Part shown: positions 38,234-49,181 of the stretch, one piece after another
Position numbering within the stretch: the first letter of the stretch is position 1
How the letters are laid out: the number at the start of each line of letters is the position of its first letter
Assembly (NCBI GenBank): GCA_024180945.1
Contig: JAKSGN010000007.1
Coordinates: 3,286,001-3,350,000, forward strand
From: Macrophomina tecta
Taxonomy: Eukaryota > Ascomycota > Dothideomycetes > Botryosphaeriales > Botryosphaeriaceae
Direction of reading: 5' to 3'
DNA length: 64,000 nt
Translations under genes and position numbers: made by a program
The notes under the pieces: generated by a model
What the model was told of the DNA's origin: nothing
Database searches by the model: none
Seen by the model: only the letters and a program-made list of their open reading frames with translations

Positions 38234-38662
38234 GGCAACGGGAGCAGCTGGGCGCGCAGTGTCGACTACCGTTTGACCCGGCATGTTGGGCGGCGAGCAC
38301 GCAGGGCGGACCTATGGGATGCGGCGAGCGGCGAGCGGCGAGAATGGTGGGGTCCTCGGATGCGATGCGCGACGCGGCGGGGAGGAAGGCCGTCGGGGGC
38401 GAGGGGGTCGCCGGGCGAAGGCGCAAATGGCGGACGGAGGAACGAGTCGAGGACGGAGTAGAAGGGGATTGTAACAGCGAGGTCACCGGCCGAGCGAGCG
38501 GTTCCTTGTATGTTTTGTGCGGCGGCGCGCCAAAGGAAGCACAAGAAATTCCCAATCACATGTAGTTCTGGCCGCTCCGCGCTCCGGCTCGCCGAATCGC
38601 GACAGCTCCGTTTCCTGCGCCAAACGCCAGAGCAGCTCCATCCTCTGCGTTCGCGGGCCACC
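38234..38662. promoter_or_regulatory. divergent promoter region, UBE2O-like E2 / COG8
   Basis: 429 bp between start codons, GC-rich, with runs of GGCGGGGAGG type. An in-frame upstream ATG at 38510 precedes the COG8 start. Confidence 0.5.
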
Positions 38663-40135
38663 ATGGCCGATCCACTTTACGACCTGCTTACGCCCTACCT
38701 CGGCGACGCCCAAGGTGTCTCCGCCAGGCCCGTTCCGTCGCCCAGCGACCCCACAACCCAGACTTATCTCAACCGCCTGGCCACGCTGTCCCTGTCTGAG
38801 CTGAGCTCCTCTGAGCCGCAATCGCTCGCCCAGTCCTCCGCCTCCACCGTCCGCAGCTTGCAGGCCCTCTCCAAGCGCTCTTACAAATCCATCATCGCCT
38901 CAGCCGCCAGTCTCAACAGTCTCTCTTCCTCTCTTCCGCAGCTCGCCAAGCATACCGCCGAGCTACAAGATGCTCTGCCCGAACTCGAATCCGCCAGCAC
39001 ACACTTCGAGAAAACCTATAGCCGCTCTGGGGAGAATGCTATTCTTGACCGCCGGCGCAAGGCCATGTTGCTGGCCCGCAACGTCGACCGCGTAGCAGAC
39101 GTGCTCGAGCTACCCACTTTGCTGTCATCTGCCATATCGTCTTCGGCCGGCGCGACCCAAGGCGGAGGTGCCGCGGGTGCGTCAGGCCTGAGCAACGCCA
39201 ACTATGCATCCGCGCTGGATCTGCATGCTCACATCAAGCGCCTCCTCGCACTGTATCCCAACGTCGGTCTGGTCTCGGAAATTTCCACACAAGCGGAGGA
39301 GGAGATGAAAGGAATGGCGACGAATTTGATCACAAGTCTTCAGGGCCAAGGAATCAAGCTGGCCGGGGCTATGAGGACAATTGGGTGGCTGAGGCGCATT
39401 GCCCCCGAACTGGACCAGGCATGGAACTACAACCAGAAGAGCACAAGCATTGGGGGCCACGAAGGCGCGTTAGGGGCGTTGTTCCTTGTCTGTCGGTTGG
39501 CGAATCTGCTAAGCACATTGGAAGCGCTGGACCCGCTGCGAGAGCTGGCAGACCAAGAAGCTGCCAGGAGGTCGAACGGGGGCAAGGACAAGGACAGTTG
39601 GGCTGGGGGGCAGCAAACGGAACGCTACCTGAAGCGGTACATCGAGATCTTCCGCGAGCAAAGCTTCGCGATTATCTCCATGTACAAGAGCATATTTCCT
39701 TCAGCTCTGCCAGCACCAGGATCAGCCGGTGACGACAATGACGACCTGACGCCGGGTGTCAAATCGCCTACCAGTGCAGGTACCGATGACACTTTACAGC
39801 CGTTGCCCTCTGCTTTGGCAACATTTCCACAGCATCTGATAGAGCTCTTGACTGAAACATTGCGGAAATACCTGCCAAATGTGCAGGACCGCGCTTCTAG
39901 AGATAGCTTATTGACGCAGGTTCTGTACTGCGCGGGCAGCCTGGGTCGGCTAGGAGGAGACTTCGGAATGATGCTTGCATTGTTAGAAGATGAGTTATCC
40001 GAGGGCGAAGGAGAGGGCGAAGAAAGCGAAGAAGAATGGGTGGAGATAATGAAAAAGCACCGAATCCAGGCAAGCAGGCTGGAACTGCTCGCAAGCGGCG
40101 TTGGCTCAGGCAGAACAGCTTCTGTCTCGAGCTAA
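38663..40135 (+). CDS. COG8: conserved oligomeric Golgi complex subunit 8 (Dor1 family)
   Basis: Single exon, 490 residues. COG tethers retrograde vesicles at the Golgi. The protein begins MADPLYDLLTPYL and has the Dor1/COG8 pattern: an N-terminal coiled-coil region (TYLNRLATLSLSELSSSE, SIIASAASLNSLSSSLPQL, AKHTAELQDALPELE), NAILDRRRKAMLLARNVDRVADVLELPTL split over about 150-180, then LDLHAHIKRLLALYPN and WNYNQKSTSI. An acidic patch near the end (SEGEGEGEESEEEW) is typical of fungal versions. An in-frame ATG at 38510 would add 51 residues of basic, non-conserved sequence; I take the start in good context (accATGgcc). Its stop is 112 bp from the RPC9 stop, tail to tail. Confidence 0.93.
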   Translation: MADPLYDLLTPYLGDAQGVSARPVPSPSDPTTQTYLNRLATLSLSELSSSEPQSLAQSSASTVRSLQALSKRSYKSIIASAASLNSLSSSLPQLAKHTAELQDALPELESASTHFEKTYSRSGENAILDRRRKAMLLARNVDRVADVLELPTLLSSAISSSAGATQGGGAAGASGLSNANYASALDLHAHIKRLLALYPNVGLVSEISTQAEEEMKGMATNLITSLQGQGIKLAGAMRTIGWLRRIAPELDQAWNYNQKSTSIGGHEGALGALFLVCRLANLLSTLEALDPLRELADQEAARRSNGGKDKDSWAGGQQTERYLKRYIEIFREQSFAIISMYKSIFPSALPAPGSAGDDNDDLTPGVKSPTSAGTDDTLQPLPSALATFPQHLIELLTETLRKYLPNVQDRASRDSLLTQVLYCAGSLGRLGGDFGMMLALLEDELSEGEGEGEESEEEWVEIMKKHRIQASRLELLASGVGSGRTASVSS

Positions 40136-40247
40136 GAAGTGAGAAGCCTTGGCTACCCTTAGATAATGCCTTATGATCTCCAAATAAAGAAGAAAGCATC
40201 GATCTTCGAACCTCACGGACTCCAATCATCCGCAACACATGCCCCCA

Positions 40248-40876
40248 CTACGCCCCGTTCCCCGTTAGGCTCACATCCGCCATCGCCTTGTCCAGCTTCT
40301 CCCCATCCAACCCTATCTCCGCGCCGTCCTGCCTGTGTCTGTCGTGCTTCCAATCCGTGCCCTCGCGCTCCTGCGGCGGCTCTTGCTCGCCGTCGCCCAG
40401 CGGGCCGAGACACTCGCTCACGATGGCGAGCAGTTCCTCCTGCTTGGCTTCGTCGTAGCGGCTGTCGAGCTCCTCCATGATGGTGTCCAGCTCGGCGAGC
40501 GACTTGGGCCGCAGGTTGAAGATCATCAGCATCTCCGCCTTCTCGATCTCGAAGCCGGCGTCGCGCGTGCGCACGTACAGCGTGCGGATAGCGTCGCTGC
40601 GGTACTTGTGCGCACCAGCGAGCGGCGAGGATTTCTCCGTCAGTTGGGCTTCAACCTGGCACATCACATGTGAGTGGCTGTTTTCATTTTCGATTGGAGA
40701 ATTGTTGCTTTAGGCGGTAGGAGACGTACGTCGGTGAGGATGCGGCTCAGGTTGCTAGGCATGGGTCGTGTGCGGCCAGTGCCGTCGCTGCCGTCATACT
40801 CGCCTCTTTGCTCGCGGACGATGTTGAGGACCTCCCAATTGGTGAGGACTGAGGATTGCTTCTCGATGACCTTCAT
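40248..40876 (-). CDS. RPC9: RNA polymerase III subunit RPC9 (yeast Rpc17, Rpb4-like)
   Basis: Two exons, 40876-40730 and 40655-40248, with a 74-bp intron (40656-40729) in phase 0; 184 residues. The protein begins MKVIEKQSSVLTNWEVLNIV, the conserved opening of RPC9/CGRP-RCP, and continues with the HRDC-like helices (TLYVRTRDAGFEIEKAEMLM, IFNLRPKSLAELDTIMEELD) that form the Pol III stalk with Rpc25. The stalk binds TFIIIB and is needed for initiation at tRNA and 5S genes. The tail after about residue 140 is variable and charged. Confidence 0.93.
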
Positions 40877-41779
40877 ATTGGGTGCGGCGACGAGGTGTGA
40901 TGCCGGCTGTTCTCACGGGATCTGGAGATTAGATCTGCCCAGACAAGACCCAGGATCTGCGCTTCTACGAAGATCAAAAAGACAGATTTGCTAGTTAATC
41001 GAAATGTTGAAGAAAGTATTGGGGTTCCTGAGCGATAAGGTTAGCCGATATTTTCAGGCAGTTCGTGATATTACCACGACAGTTGGCCGCGTTGGTGGAC
41101 TTCGGCTTCGATGACTCGGCGGCTAGGAAAGGCAACTCAAAGATGAAGCGACATGCGACTCAAAGCAAGGGTGATAGAAAGGCGTATTCGATTTCAGTGT
41201 TAATGCAGACCTATGTTGAGAATCTTTTGAAGCAGATCATCAAACAAAGTGAAAGAAAACTTATGCGTATGCTCGGAGGTAAGAGAGCATGGAATGGAGA
41301 TGGAGTGCATGACCGAGTGGAGACTGAGCAAGTATGATCGAAAAAGAGATTGTTACGCACAAGTTGATCCGCTCTTTCCTCAAGCACGTTCAAGCCCACA
41401 AGTGACTCTGTACTATATTTTCCGAAGCAGACGGTCGTTGAGGGATGTGTAGGCGTAAAATGGGTTTGTCCAGGGTTCTATTGTTCCGCTTCGTTACCTA
41501 AAAATCTCGCTCGGCTTATCTCCGGCATCCCCGGTACATGTGAAGCAAACATAAGTGCAGTACAAGTGAACGCCGGCATCATCGCCAATGTAAAGCATCT
41601 GTTCATGTGCAAAGGGCTATCCCCTATCTAGGGCTAGATATACGTTTTAAATCTCATGTCGTTATCCAAACCTCAATGCAAATGATAATTTTGAGAGATA
41701 ATCAAATTCTCGATTGTACACTGTTCATCTACACATAACACGTAACTATACTAAGGTTTTCTGCCCGATTTCCATACGA
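40877..41779. other. intergenic, no gene recognised
   Basis: 900 bp of fairly AT-rich DNA between the RPC9 start and the Arp10-like 3' end. Short open frames have no family pattern. Confidence 0.5.
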
Positions 41780-43567
41780 CTACGCCCAGACCCCCAACGT
41801 CCAGCTGCCTCGGTCACCTGCAGCTCTTCCCCCTGTACCCAGGCTGCTCTGTCTCTTTTGCTCCACAATAGTAGTATGACTTGAGTCTTTGGTCGCGCCA
41901 GCCAAGCCATGTTGCATAAAGCGGTCTTTGTCAACCTCCACAATACCGCGAATACGTAGCTGAGCTACAATGCTAGCGCCAGCCCAGGCGCCCAACGTCT
42001 CAACACCACGCACTACTCCCTCTGGTCCTGGCTGACGGTTCTTCATACCGAGCGCTTGAAGCTTTGCTGTGATAGGATCGATCTCTTGAGGTACTTCCGA
42101 TGGTGGAGCCGGGGTAACTGTGCCGGAAGAGCGGGAAGAAGCATGTTGTGAAGTAGGAGTCTGGGTTCTCGGTGTCTGGCGCGCGCTCTCCTCTTCCGTC
42201 TCCTCCTCCTGCTGAGAGATTGCCTCGGCAATACTGGCTGCGCCGGGAGTCGGAAGAGGTGAAAGGGTGTCGACCGTGTTGGTTCGAACGTGATGACTCC
42301 GCATTCGCAATTCCTCACGCTTTTGTGCAGCACTGCCGTAGCTGCGGACGGGGTCCCACCCACGTATCTTAATGAGCTGCTCGATCTCTGAGAGTATGCG
42401 ACGCTTCACACCGGGCAACCTAGAAGCACCTCCTGTAATAATGATGCGTGACATACATAGCTTTCGTGCATCGATAGGAATTGAAAGGAGAGTGTTGTAA
42501 GCGAGCAGCGGAATAGGAAGATCATGATCGTCGATGTCATGTGCGGAGCAATTGCTCGCGAATAGTGCGTTCTCTGAAGGTTCAGCGAAACGGCTGAAAG
42601 GGACGGAAACAGTGACAGGTGGGTCTGCGGCAGGAAAGGGTATCGTGACGGTAGGATCTTCAGCTCCGTCAACAGATGGCGGTGGATTTGTGCTATTCTT
42701 GCGGTTGCGAGCCTCTTCTCGGTCCCAGCACCAGGCCATCCGCGTCAATACTTCTTCGGCCTCCTCAAAGGTGATTTCTTCTTCGATTTCTGGTGGAGGT
42801 GACTTTTTTGACTTATGGCATTCTTCGTTCAGGAGCCTAGCCATCTCTTCCGTGAGATATTTTCCTGCTCTCACGCTGCTCTCATGCTGAATTTCGCGAT
42901 ACTCATAGACAGCAGTGACAGTGGTTTCCGCCCAACCCAAATCGATGACCAATCCAGATCTGAGGCCGGCAGAAACAATGGTAAGAACGGGTATTGATAG
43001 GACGGTGATGCTGATGGCTTGCAGGGTAGTGAAGACGGAGGACAGTAAAGCTGAGAGTAAGGGCCGAGGTAATTGAGGGGGTACAGCAACTGTGGCGCGG
43101 CGTGGTCGGTGGTCGAGAAGGAGGTATTGAGCCACAATACCTCTCACAGCTCGTTCAATCTTATCCTCGACCAAGCCAAGGTCCGTATTGCGAAGGTCCA
43201 TTTTCCACAACTCATACTCTTCTCCCCAGTCTTGCCCTCGTTTCCTCTTTCGGCGGACAGTGTCATAGCCGGGCATCCATCGACGAAAGTCGCCGACTCT
43301 ACGCTGTTCATCAGGACCAAAAGCTCGGATGCATCGCGGTTTGCTCTCCCCCGCGAAGCCAGCGCGGAGATGGCGAGAGCCGAACTCGAAAACTAGATGT
43401 TCTTCGTCGGAGCGGAAACTTGCCGCTGCCGACGAGCCATAGATCCCGGACAGCGCACGCGCAGACGGCGTAGTTGGAGAAATTTTCCGACCTGAATCAA
43501 ACTGGAGCGAAGAGGGTCGAGTACGTCCAACGGAAACTTTTGGATTCAGAAGGTCTTGAGAACTCAT
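41780..43567 (-). CDS. actin-related protein, Arp10/Arp11-like (dynactin pointed end)
   Basis: Single exon, 595 residues from the ATG at 43567. Divergent actin fold: HLVFEFGSRHLRAGFAGES is the phosphate-1 strand region, TVAVPPQLPRPLLSALLSSV and LVIDLGWAETTVTAVYEYRE are the second half of the nucleotide cleft, and IIITGGASRLPGVKRRILSEI is the conserved late GG motif. The C-terminal 150 residues are Thr/Pro/Glu-rich followed by GAWAGASIVAQLRIRG, equivalent to the actin GGS-tail (WISKQEY) region. The divergence and long insert point to Arp10 (Arp11; Neurospora ro-7), which caps the pointed end of the dynactin filament. Another orphan ARP is possible. Confidence 0.78.
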   Translation of the reverse strand: MSSQDLLNPKVSVGRTRPSSLQFDSGRKISPTTPSARALSGIYGSSAAASFRSDEEHLVFEFGSRHLRAGFAGESKPRCIRAFGPDEQRRVGDFRRWMPGYDTVRRKRKRGQDWGEEYELWKMDLRNTDLGLVEDKIERAVRGIVAQYLLLDHRPRRATVAVPPQLPRPLLSALLSSVFTTLQAISITVLSIPVLTIVSAGLRSGLVIDLGWAETTVTAVYEYREIQHESSVRAGKYLTEEMARLLNEECHKSKKSPPPEIEEEITFEEAEEVLTRMAWCWDREEARNRKNSTNPPPSVDGAEDPTVTIPFPAADPPVTVSVPFSRFAEPSENALFASNCSAHDIDDHDLPIPLLAYNTLLSIPIDARKLCMSRIIITGGASRLPGVKRRILSEIEQLIKIRGWDPVRSYGSAAQKREELRMRSHHVRTNTVDTLSPLPTPGAASIAEAISQQEEETEEESARQTPRTQTPTSQHASSRSSGTVTPAPPSEVPQEIDPITAKLQALGMKNRQPGPEGVVRGVETLGAWAGASIVAQLRIRGIVEVDKDRFMQHGLAGATKDSSHTTIVEQKRQSSLGTGGRAAGDRGSWTLGVWA

Positions 43568-43956
43568 TCTGGAGGCGTTGGATATGCAGAGTCCAGCGGG
43601 TCACGAGATACCGGCAGGCTCGTTGGCCGACAAATTAGCGTCAGAGAGGCTGCAGGCGATACACCCCGCCCGACAATGGAGGATGGCGAATGTTGTGAAG
43701 AAAGTTTGGCGTATCAAGCAGACATCCTGGAAGTCGGACACGCGCGTGCTGGAAGACGCGCTGGCCGGCAGGCTTGGCGCGGGCGGGCATTTAGCGTATC
43801 GGAAAAACAATTTGCCGGAACCGCTAGCGCGAGAAAAAGTGCGAGCTGCCGTCGAAAACTGCAGCGCCCGCTTGAGAAAAAGCTGCGACGCGACCAGCAG
43901 CACCCGCCCTCGATCCTGTGCCTACGACGGGCATTTTTAATCCTCCGCTATTCGCT
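43568..43956. promoter_or_regulatory. divergent promoter region, Arp10-like / NOP58
   Basis: 389 bp between start codons. No TATA box or clear motif noticed. Confidence 0.5.
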
Positions 43957-45726
43957 ATGACCCTCTTCATCCTCACTGAAACGAGCGCCGGCTACGCTCT
44001 TCTCAAGGCCAAGGACAAGAAGCTGCTCAAGCGCGATGACCTCGCAAAAGAGACTGAGACCGCTGAGGGTGTCTGCGGACTGTTAGTATCCCATATACTT
44101 TCCGCCAGTCACACATTGTAGGCTTGGAATTAGCGACTGAACTGACCTCTCCCGCGCAGGCTCAAGCTGAAGAAGTTCGAGAAGTTCGACAGCGCAGCTA
44201 CCGCTCTCAACGAGGCCGCTGCCCTGACCGATGGAAAGGTCACGCCCATGCTCAGCAGCCTCCTCGACGAGATCAAGGATGAGAAGAAGGCATCTCTTGC
44301 TGTGGCCGATCCCAAGCTGGGCAATTCCATCAACAAGCTTCCCGGACTCTCCATCACCCCCATTTCCGATTCCTCGACCCAGGACGTTTTCCGCGCCATT
44401 CGTGAGCACCTCACTTCTCTAATCCCCGCGCTCAAGCCCGACGACGTCTCCACCATGTCCTTGGGTCTTTCCCACTCTCTTTCTCGTCACAAGCTCAAGT
44501 TCTCCACCGACAAGGTCGACACTATGATTATTCAGGCTATTTCTCTCCTCGACGATCTAGACAAGGAGCTCAACATGTACGCCATGAGAGTAAAGGAGTG
44601 GTATGGCTGGCATTTCCCTGAGATGGCCAAGATCATCAACGATAATGTTGCGTATTCGCGTACTATTTTGGCTATGGGCATGAGGTCTAACTGCGTCAAC
44701 ACCGATCTGTCTGACGTCCTGCCGGAAGAGATTGAGCAGTCTTTGAAGGTTGCCGCCGAAGTCTCTATGGGCACTGAGATCACCGACGAGGATCTCGACA
44801 ACATCAAGGCCCTTGCTGAGCAGGTCGTCGGCTTTACTGAGTACCGCCAGCAACTATCGAACTATCTTTCCACCCGCATGCAGGCCATCGCACCCAATCT
44901 CACTGCGCTCGTCGGCGACCTTGTCGGCGCCCGTCTGATTGCCCACGCCGGTAGCTTGATGAGCCTTGCTAAGTCCCCGGGCTCCACCATCCAGATTCTT
45001 GGTGCCGAGAAGGCCCTTTTCAGGGCCCTGAAGACGAAGCACGATACTCCTAAGTACGGTCTTATTTATCACGCCTCCCTTATCGGCCAGGCATCCGGAA
45101 AGAACAAAGGCAAGATCGCCCGTATGCTTGCTTCAAAGGCTGCCCTTGGTCTTCGTGTCGACTCGTTGTCAGACTGGGGTGCCAACAGTGAAGGCACCGA
45201 AGAGGAGCCTACCGAAGAGGAGAAGGCTGCGCTCGGTACTGCTGCCCGTGAAGCGATTGAGCGTAGGCTGCGTGCCCTCGAAGGCAGGCCCATTCAGTCG
45301 AAGGGCGTCGGCATCGGCCCGAGTGGTCAGGCAAAGACACCCAAGTTCGACATCAAGGAAGCTAAGAAGTACAACGCGGATGCTGACGGTCTCACTGGCA
45401 ACGAGCCTGCTGCGAACGCCGCGGCCAACGGTACTGAGGACGACGGGTCGAGCTCGGAGAGTGAATCTGAGGCTGAGAAGCCGTCCAAGAAGGCCGTGGC
45501 CAACGGTGACGAGAAGGCTCAGAAAAAGGCTGAGAAGGAGGCAAAGAAGGCAAGGAAAGCTGAGCGTGCCGCAAAGCGCGAGGCCAAGGAGGCGAAGAAG
45601 GCAGCCAAGGAGGCAAAGAAGGCATCTAAGGACGCAACAGAAGGAGCCGCCGATGCTAAGAAGAGGAAGCGTGATGATGACGGTGAAAAGTCGGAGAAGA
45701 AGAAGAAGAAGAAGAACAAGGAATAA
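43957..45726 (+). CDS. NOP58: box C/D snoRNP core protein NOP58
   Basis: Two exons, 43957-44081 and 44160-45726, with a 78-bp intron (44082-44159) using a GTTAGT donor; 563 residues. NOP58 pairs with NOP56 and fibrillarin in box C/D snoRNPs that 2'-O-methylate rRNA in the nucleolus. Conserved segments: [20 protein letters not shown], the NOSIC region ([38 protein letters not shown]), and the Nop RNA-binding domain ([55 protein letters not shown]). The tail is a long KKE/KKA repeat ([19 protein letters not shown] and on to KKKKKKNKE), the classic nucleolar lysine-rich tail. Confidence 0.98.
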
Positions 45727-47991
45727 GGGCCAATCCTTCCGCGTCTCTGTTTTCCTCTTTTCTGCCACCAAAAGTCAATAGCGTCTTCACTTCTGGGTCT
45801 GGAGCGACGACTCGATGACATGTCTTCTGAAAGACTTAATGGTTTCTCCTTTCTCTCGTATCCTCCTCGGAGGCCACCGATGGGCTAGTTCTCTTCGAGT
45901 CTGCCAGGCGTTTTAGGGGTTTGGGCTTTGTAAAGTATGGGCGCATGTGAGGTTGGTGGACGTCGAGATCTTTTTTCTGGCGCAGGGAAATTACGCTTTC
46001 TTCCTCCCTGTACGCCCGCTGTGCATAGCATTGGCTAGGATACACATGACTTTGAAATGGCCACAAAAAAAGTATTTCAATCACATCTTCGCTCCATGTG
46101 AATCGGCTCAGGAGACTTTCGCTTTCATGCTGAACAAATGCTAGGCCATGAATTGGCGGAGCGATGGATGGAATTCCTATCGTGGTAGGCTCGGTCAAAC
46201 ACTGCAGCGAAGAGTATGACTTGTAACTGAGCCTTTGCCAACGACTCGTTACCAATGCATGCAGGAAGACGTGCAGTACAGTCCCACAGAATGTCAAATG
46301 CGGCATCAGCCGTTTTCGTGGAGATTTGATAATGGAGCCCTGGTCGTCCATCTTTCGATAGTCTCAACAGCTACCCGCCGCCACGCGCTGGATAAATTTT
46401 AGCCTCCCGGCGGCCCCTCCACCGTCTACCGGTACCGCGCGTACATGCCTTTTCTGATTACCCTCCTCTCTCGCAGCCGCTATAATGACCACCGCGGCAC
46501 ACAGATACTCCAAGGGGACCGGCCGCCCCGCACGCCACTGGTCCGCGCGGTAGGAACGACCGTCAGAGTCCAGTTGGTTATTTTGGTGGCTGCCGCGGAC
46601 CGGACAGAGAAGACGAAGAGGCGGGCATAGGGATATTACACGAGGCGTGTACGCAGCAGCAGCGCCCGCCTTCGTCGTATGCGAGTATCGATATAGTAAC
46701 CTAATAAGCTCAGCGCAGCAATATCGCGAGACAAGGCGTGAACTATATATAGTAATAACTCCCGACGGCGGGAAAGAACGAGGACGAGCTGACAGCCCAG
46801 CCGGTGTCGCCCCTTCCCACCCACCCACTCGGGGCGGCCAGGCAGGATTAAGCGCGAGGCCCTGATGGTGGCGTTGTTTTTTTTTTTTTTTTTTTGGGTG
46901 GGAGGGGGGGTTTTGTCTTCGGCAATAGTTGTTGGTGTTAGTGGTGTGGTGGTCGAGAGTGAGCTATTTATCTTTTTCTCGCGTGGTGCAGGACGTCTCT
47001 TCCTCTCGTATGCCGCTACCACCTTGTCGCCATAGAGAGACGGGTTCGTGAGAACTCAGAACGGACGAGAGAGAGGCGCACGACCGGGAGGAGTTGCTGT
47101 CCTGGGGAAGGGCGGAAAGCACGCGAAGCAACGGCGTGTGTGTAGAGGAGAAAATGGAAGCTGCTGGCGACGTACCTCTTCCTCTTCAGCCAGCCCAGTC
47201 ACGCAACCATTTTAGGCAAGGTTCCCGGTCGCCGTGGTGCGATGGCGACGAGACGACTCTCTTGGCCAAGGGTACGCAGTGCGTTGAAGAGCACGCGCCA
47301 CGGAAGTTTCGGGGGCGTTCCACCACCACCGCAAGCAGTTTCTCTTACGCCTCATCATCGTCAACCAGCTATGCAGCACGGTCACGTTGGTGATGGCGGT
47401 GGTGGAGAAGGAGAAGCTTGCGGGGTCGGTCGTAAGGCTACCTGCGAAGTTTCAAAAAACGAAACATATCTGCAGATCCACGTATTTCATCAAGTGTGGG
47501 GAAGTTGACGCGTTTTTGTCACAGAAATAGTGACGACGGAAGTTTGGGCATGTTTGAAAGCACTTCCGAATTGGTCCAACAAGCTTATGCGAAAGATGAT
47601 ATTCCCTGATGCCTCTAGCATGTAGGATGAAGAGATATGTGGTGTCCACTGGTTGCTACCAGTTCTTCGAATAAAACCATATGCCCATAGAAACGCCCTC
47701 TTCCCTTTCTCCCACCTGTGTAATGCCGATCTAAAGAGCAAAGGTCTCTGAGGTATCAACCAAAAGCCAATATAAACCAGAACGCCGGTAACAGGGACGC
47801 CTGTCGCCCAGAAAAACGCCGTGACGATTCGATCTTTCCGACCACCCCTATGCCAGCCGCTCAAACCGAATCCCTAGACCCATTTTCTTTTCCAATTTCG
47901 AAAGTAATAGATGTGGATGTTGATGAATGACACAAGATTTGCTCCTGCCAATAGTAGAATGACTTTGGAATGTGACAAGAAACCGTCCCAC
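45727..47991. other. 2.3-kb interval, no gene firmly recognised
   Basis: Contains a 19-T run (46877-46895) and GC-rich spacer. A minus-strand ATG-initiated 171-codon frame (46351-45836) and a membrane-helix-like frame (47864-47490, no ATG) were inspected and not accepted. Confidence 0.45.
46877..46895. repeat. poly-T tract, 19 nt
   Basis: Uninterrupted T run followed by a G-rich stretch in the NOP58 downstream gap. Confidence 0.9.
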
Positions 47992-49181
47992 TCAAGGGCA
48001 CGTCAAGCTCCGCCTCCTCTTCTCGCCAAAGCTGGTTGCACTGCCGTTGCCCATAAAAAAGCCGTTTGCGTTGGCAGAACCCCTCATCAGGGCCTTGACG
48101 TGGGCACGCTCCCTCGCACCAGGCACAGCACCAGCCAACGCGACTTGACCCCAGCACTGAGCAACCAGCTTTTGCAGAAGCATCTGCTCCTCTTGGCGCA
48201 TGCGCTGCTGTCTCCTGGCCATGCGGCTAGGCCTGACAGCTGGGCACTTGCTTTCGGCACCAAAACAAAGAAACCCAGCGGGTGCTCGTACAGGTCGGGC
48301 GCGCTGCTGGAACCGGACAAGTTGGTTGGAGGTCTGAGCGTTGGTAGGTGTGGCATCGTAGTCGGCAACCAAAGCCTCGATCTCGCCGCACTGGTCCATG
48401 AGTGAGTGAATATGTTGAGTGAGTTTCTGTGCAGAAGCCTCAAAGGATGATGAGGCACCAGGGTAGGATTGCCAGAACGGGTCAGAATCGATTGCGGAGC
48501 GAAGGGCTTCGGCGAAGAAGGGCAGAGAAGGGAGGCTTTCGACCGAGTTGTGAGAGTCAGACTCCGCGGCGAGATTGAGGGCGGTGAAGATTATGCGAAG
48601 ATGTTGCTCAGTGGAGAGTGCAGAGCTGACAATGCAGGCTGAAAGTTTGTTAAATGAGAGGTCTAACCGGATAAAGTGCTGAGACATACCTGGACAGCCA
48701 ATGGACTGGCACCATTCTTCTTCATCGGCAAGGAAGCACTGCAGCCAGAGGAAACCACTGCGGGCGTCTCCAGTGAAGGCCATCTCGAGGTCTTCGGGCT
48801 TGGAGCTGCAAAGGGCAGCCTCGGCCAGACGAGAGGCACGGTGGAAGAGCTGCACGACAGGCATGATCAAGGCGTGCAGGATGTCCCTGTGAAGCAACCA
48901 TGTTTCCCGGGCTTCGGCAGAGGCGCAGGCATGCTCGTGGCACAACCTGGAGGCACGTCGGGTCAGTCATGAACCCCACACGTGCTGCATAGGTGGACAA
49001 GGTGTGACATCGGCGGTAAAGAGAAGAAAGCTGGAGCGGGGGCGGGGGCGGGGCACACTCACTCGTTGGTAGCATTGACGGCCAGGTAGCTGCGCAGGAC
49101 CTGGAAGGGCTTGGAAGAGTCGAGGCGGTGGAGATCCTCAGGGCGGATGCAGAAGGGTGACTGGTGGATAGTGGTCGACAT
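47992..49181 (-). CDS. unrecognised fungal protein, three exons
   Basis: I do not recognise this family. Exons 49181-49063, 48946-48690 and 48638-47992, with introns of 116 and 51 bp; phases join to give 340 residues. The N-terminal exon reads MSTTIHQSPFCIRPEDLHRL and FQVLRSYLAVNATNE. Exon 2 is a helical, Cys/His-containing stretch (LCHEHACASAEARETWLLHR, MPVVQLFHRASRLAEAAL). Exon 3 has a helical segment (STEQHLRIIFTALNLAAES), a possible coiled coil (SAQKLTQHIHSLMDQCGEIE) and a basic, Gln-rich helix (RMARRQQRMRQEEQMLLQKL) before GQVALAGAVPG. The final RSLTCP with basic residues could be nuclear targeting. No enzyme motif or membrane segment. The layout is compatible with the C-terminal part of a regulatory protein, but no DNA-binding domain is visible. 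Confidence 0.72.

Noticed and set aside
38510..38662. Upstream in-frame ATG start for COG8
   Set aside because: Adds 51 basic, non-conserved residues; the ATG at 38663 has better context and the family-like start MADPLYDLL.
42285..42300. GGTTCGAA string resembling a tRNA T-loop
   Set aside because: Lies inside the Arp10-like coding sequence with no acceptor-stem pairing. Other TTCGA strings in the window also lack a cloverleaf.
44082..44159. Possible box C/D snoRNA in the NOP58 intron
   Set aside because: The intron is 78 bp and shows no C-box/D-box pair with terminal stem.
47490..47864. 124-codon minus-strand frame with a membrane-helix-like stretch (FFWATGVPVTGVLVYIGFWL)
   Set aside because: The first codon is TTG, no upstream exon with a matching splice site was found, and codon use is unlike the real genes nearby.
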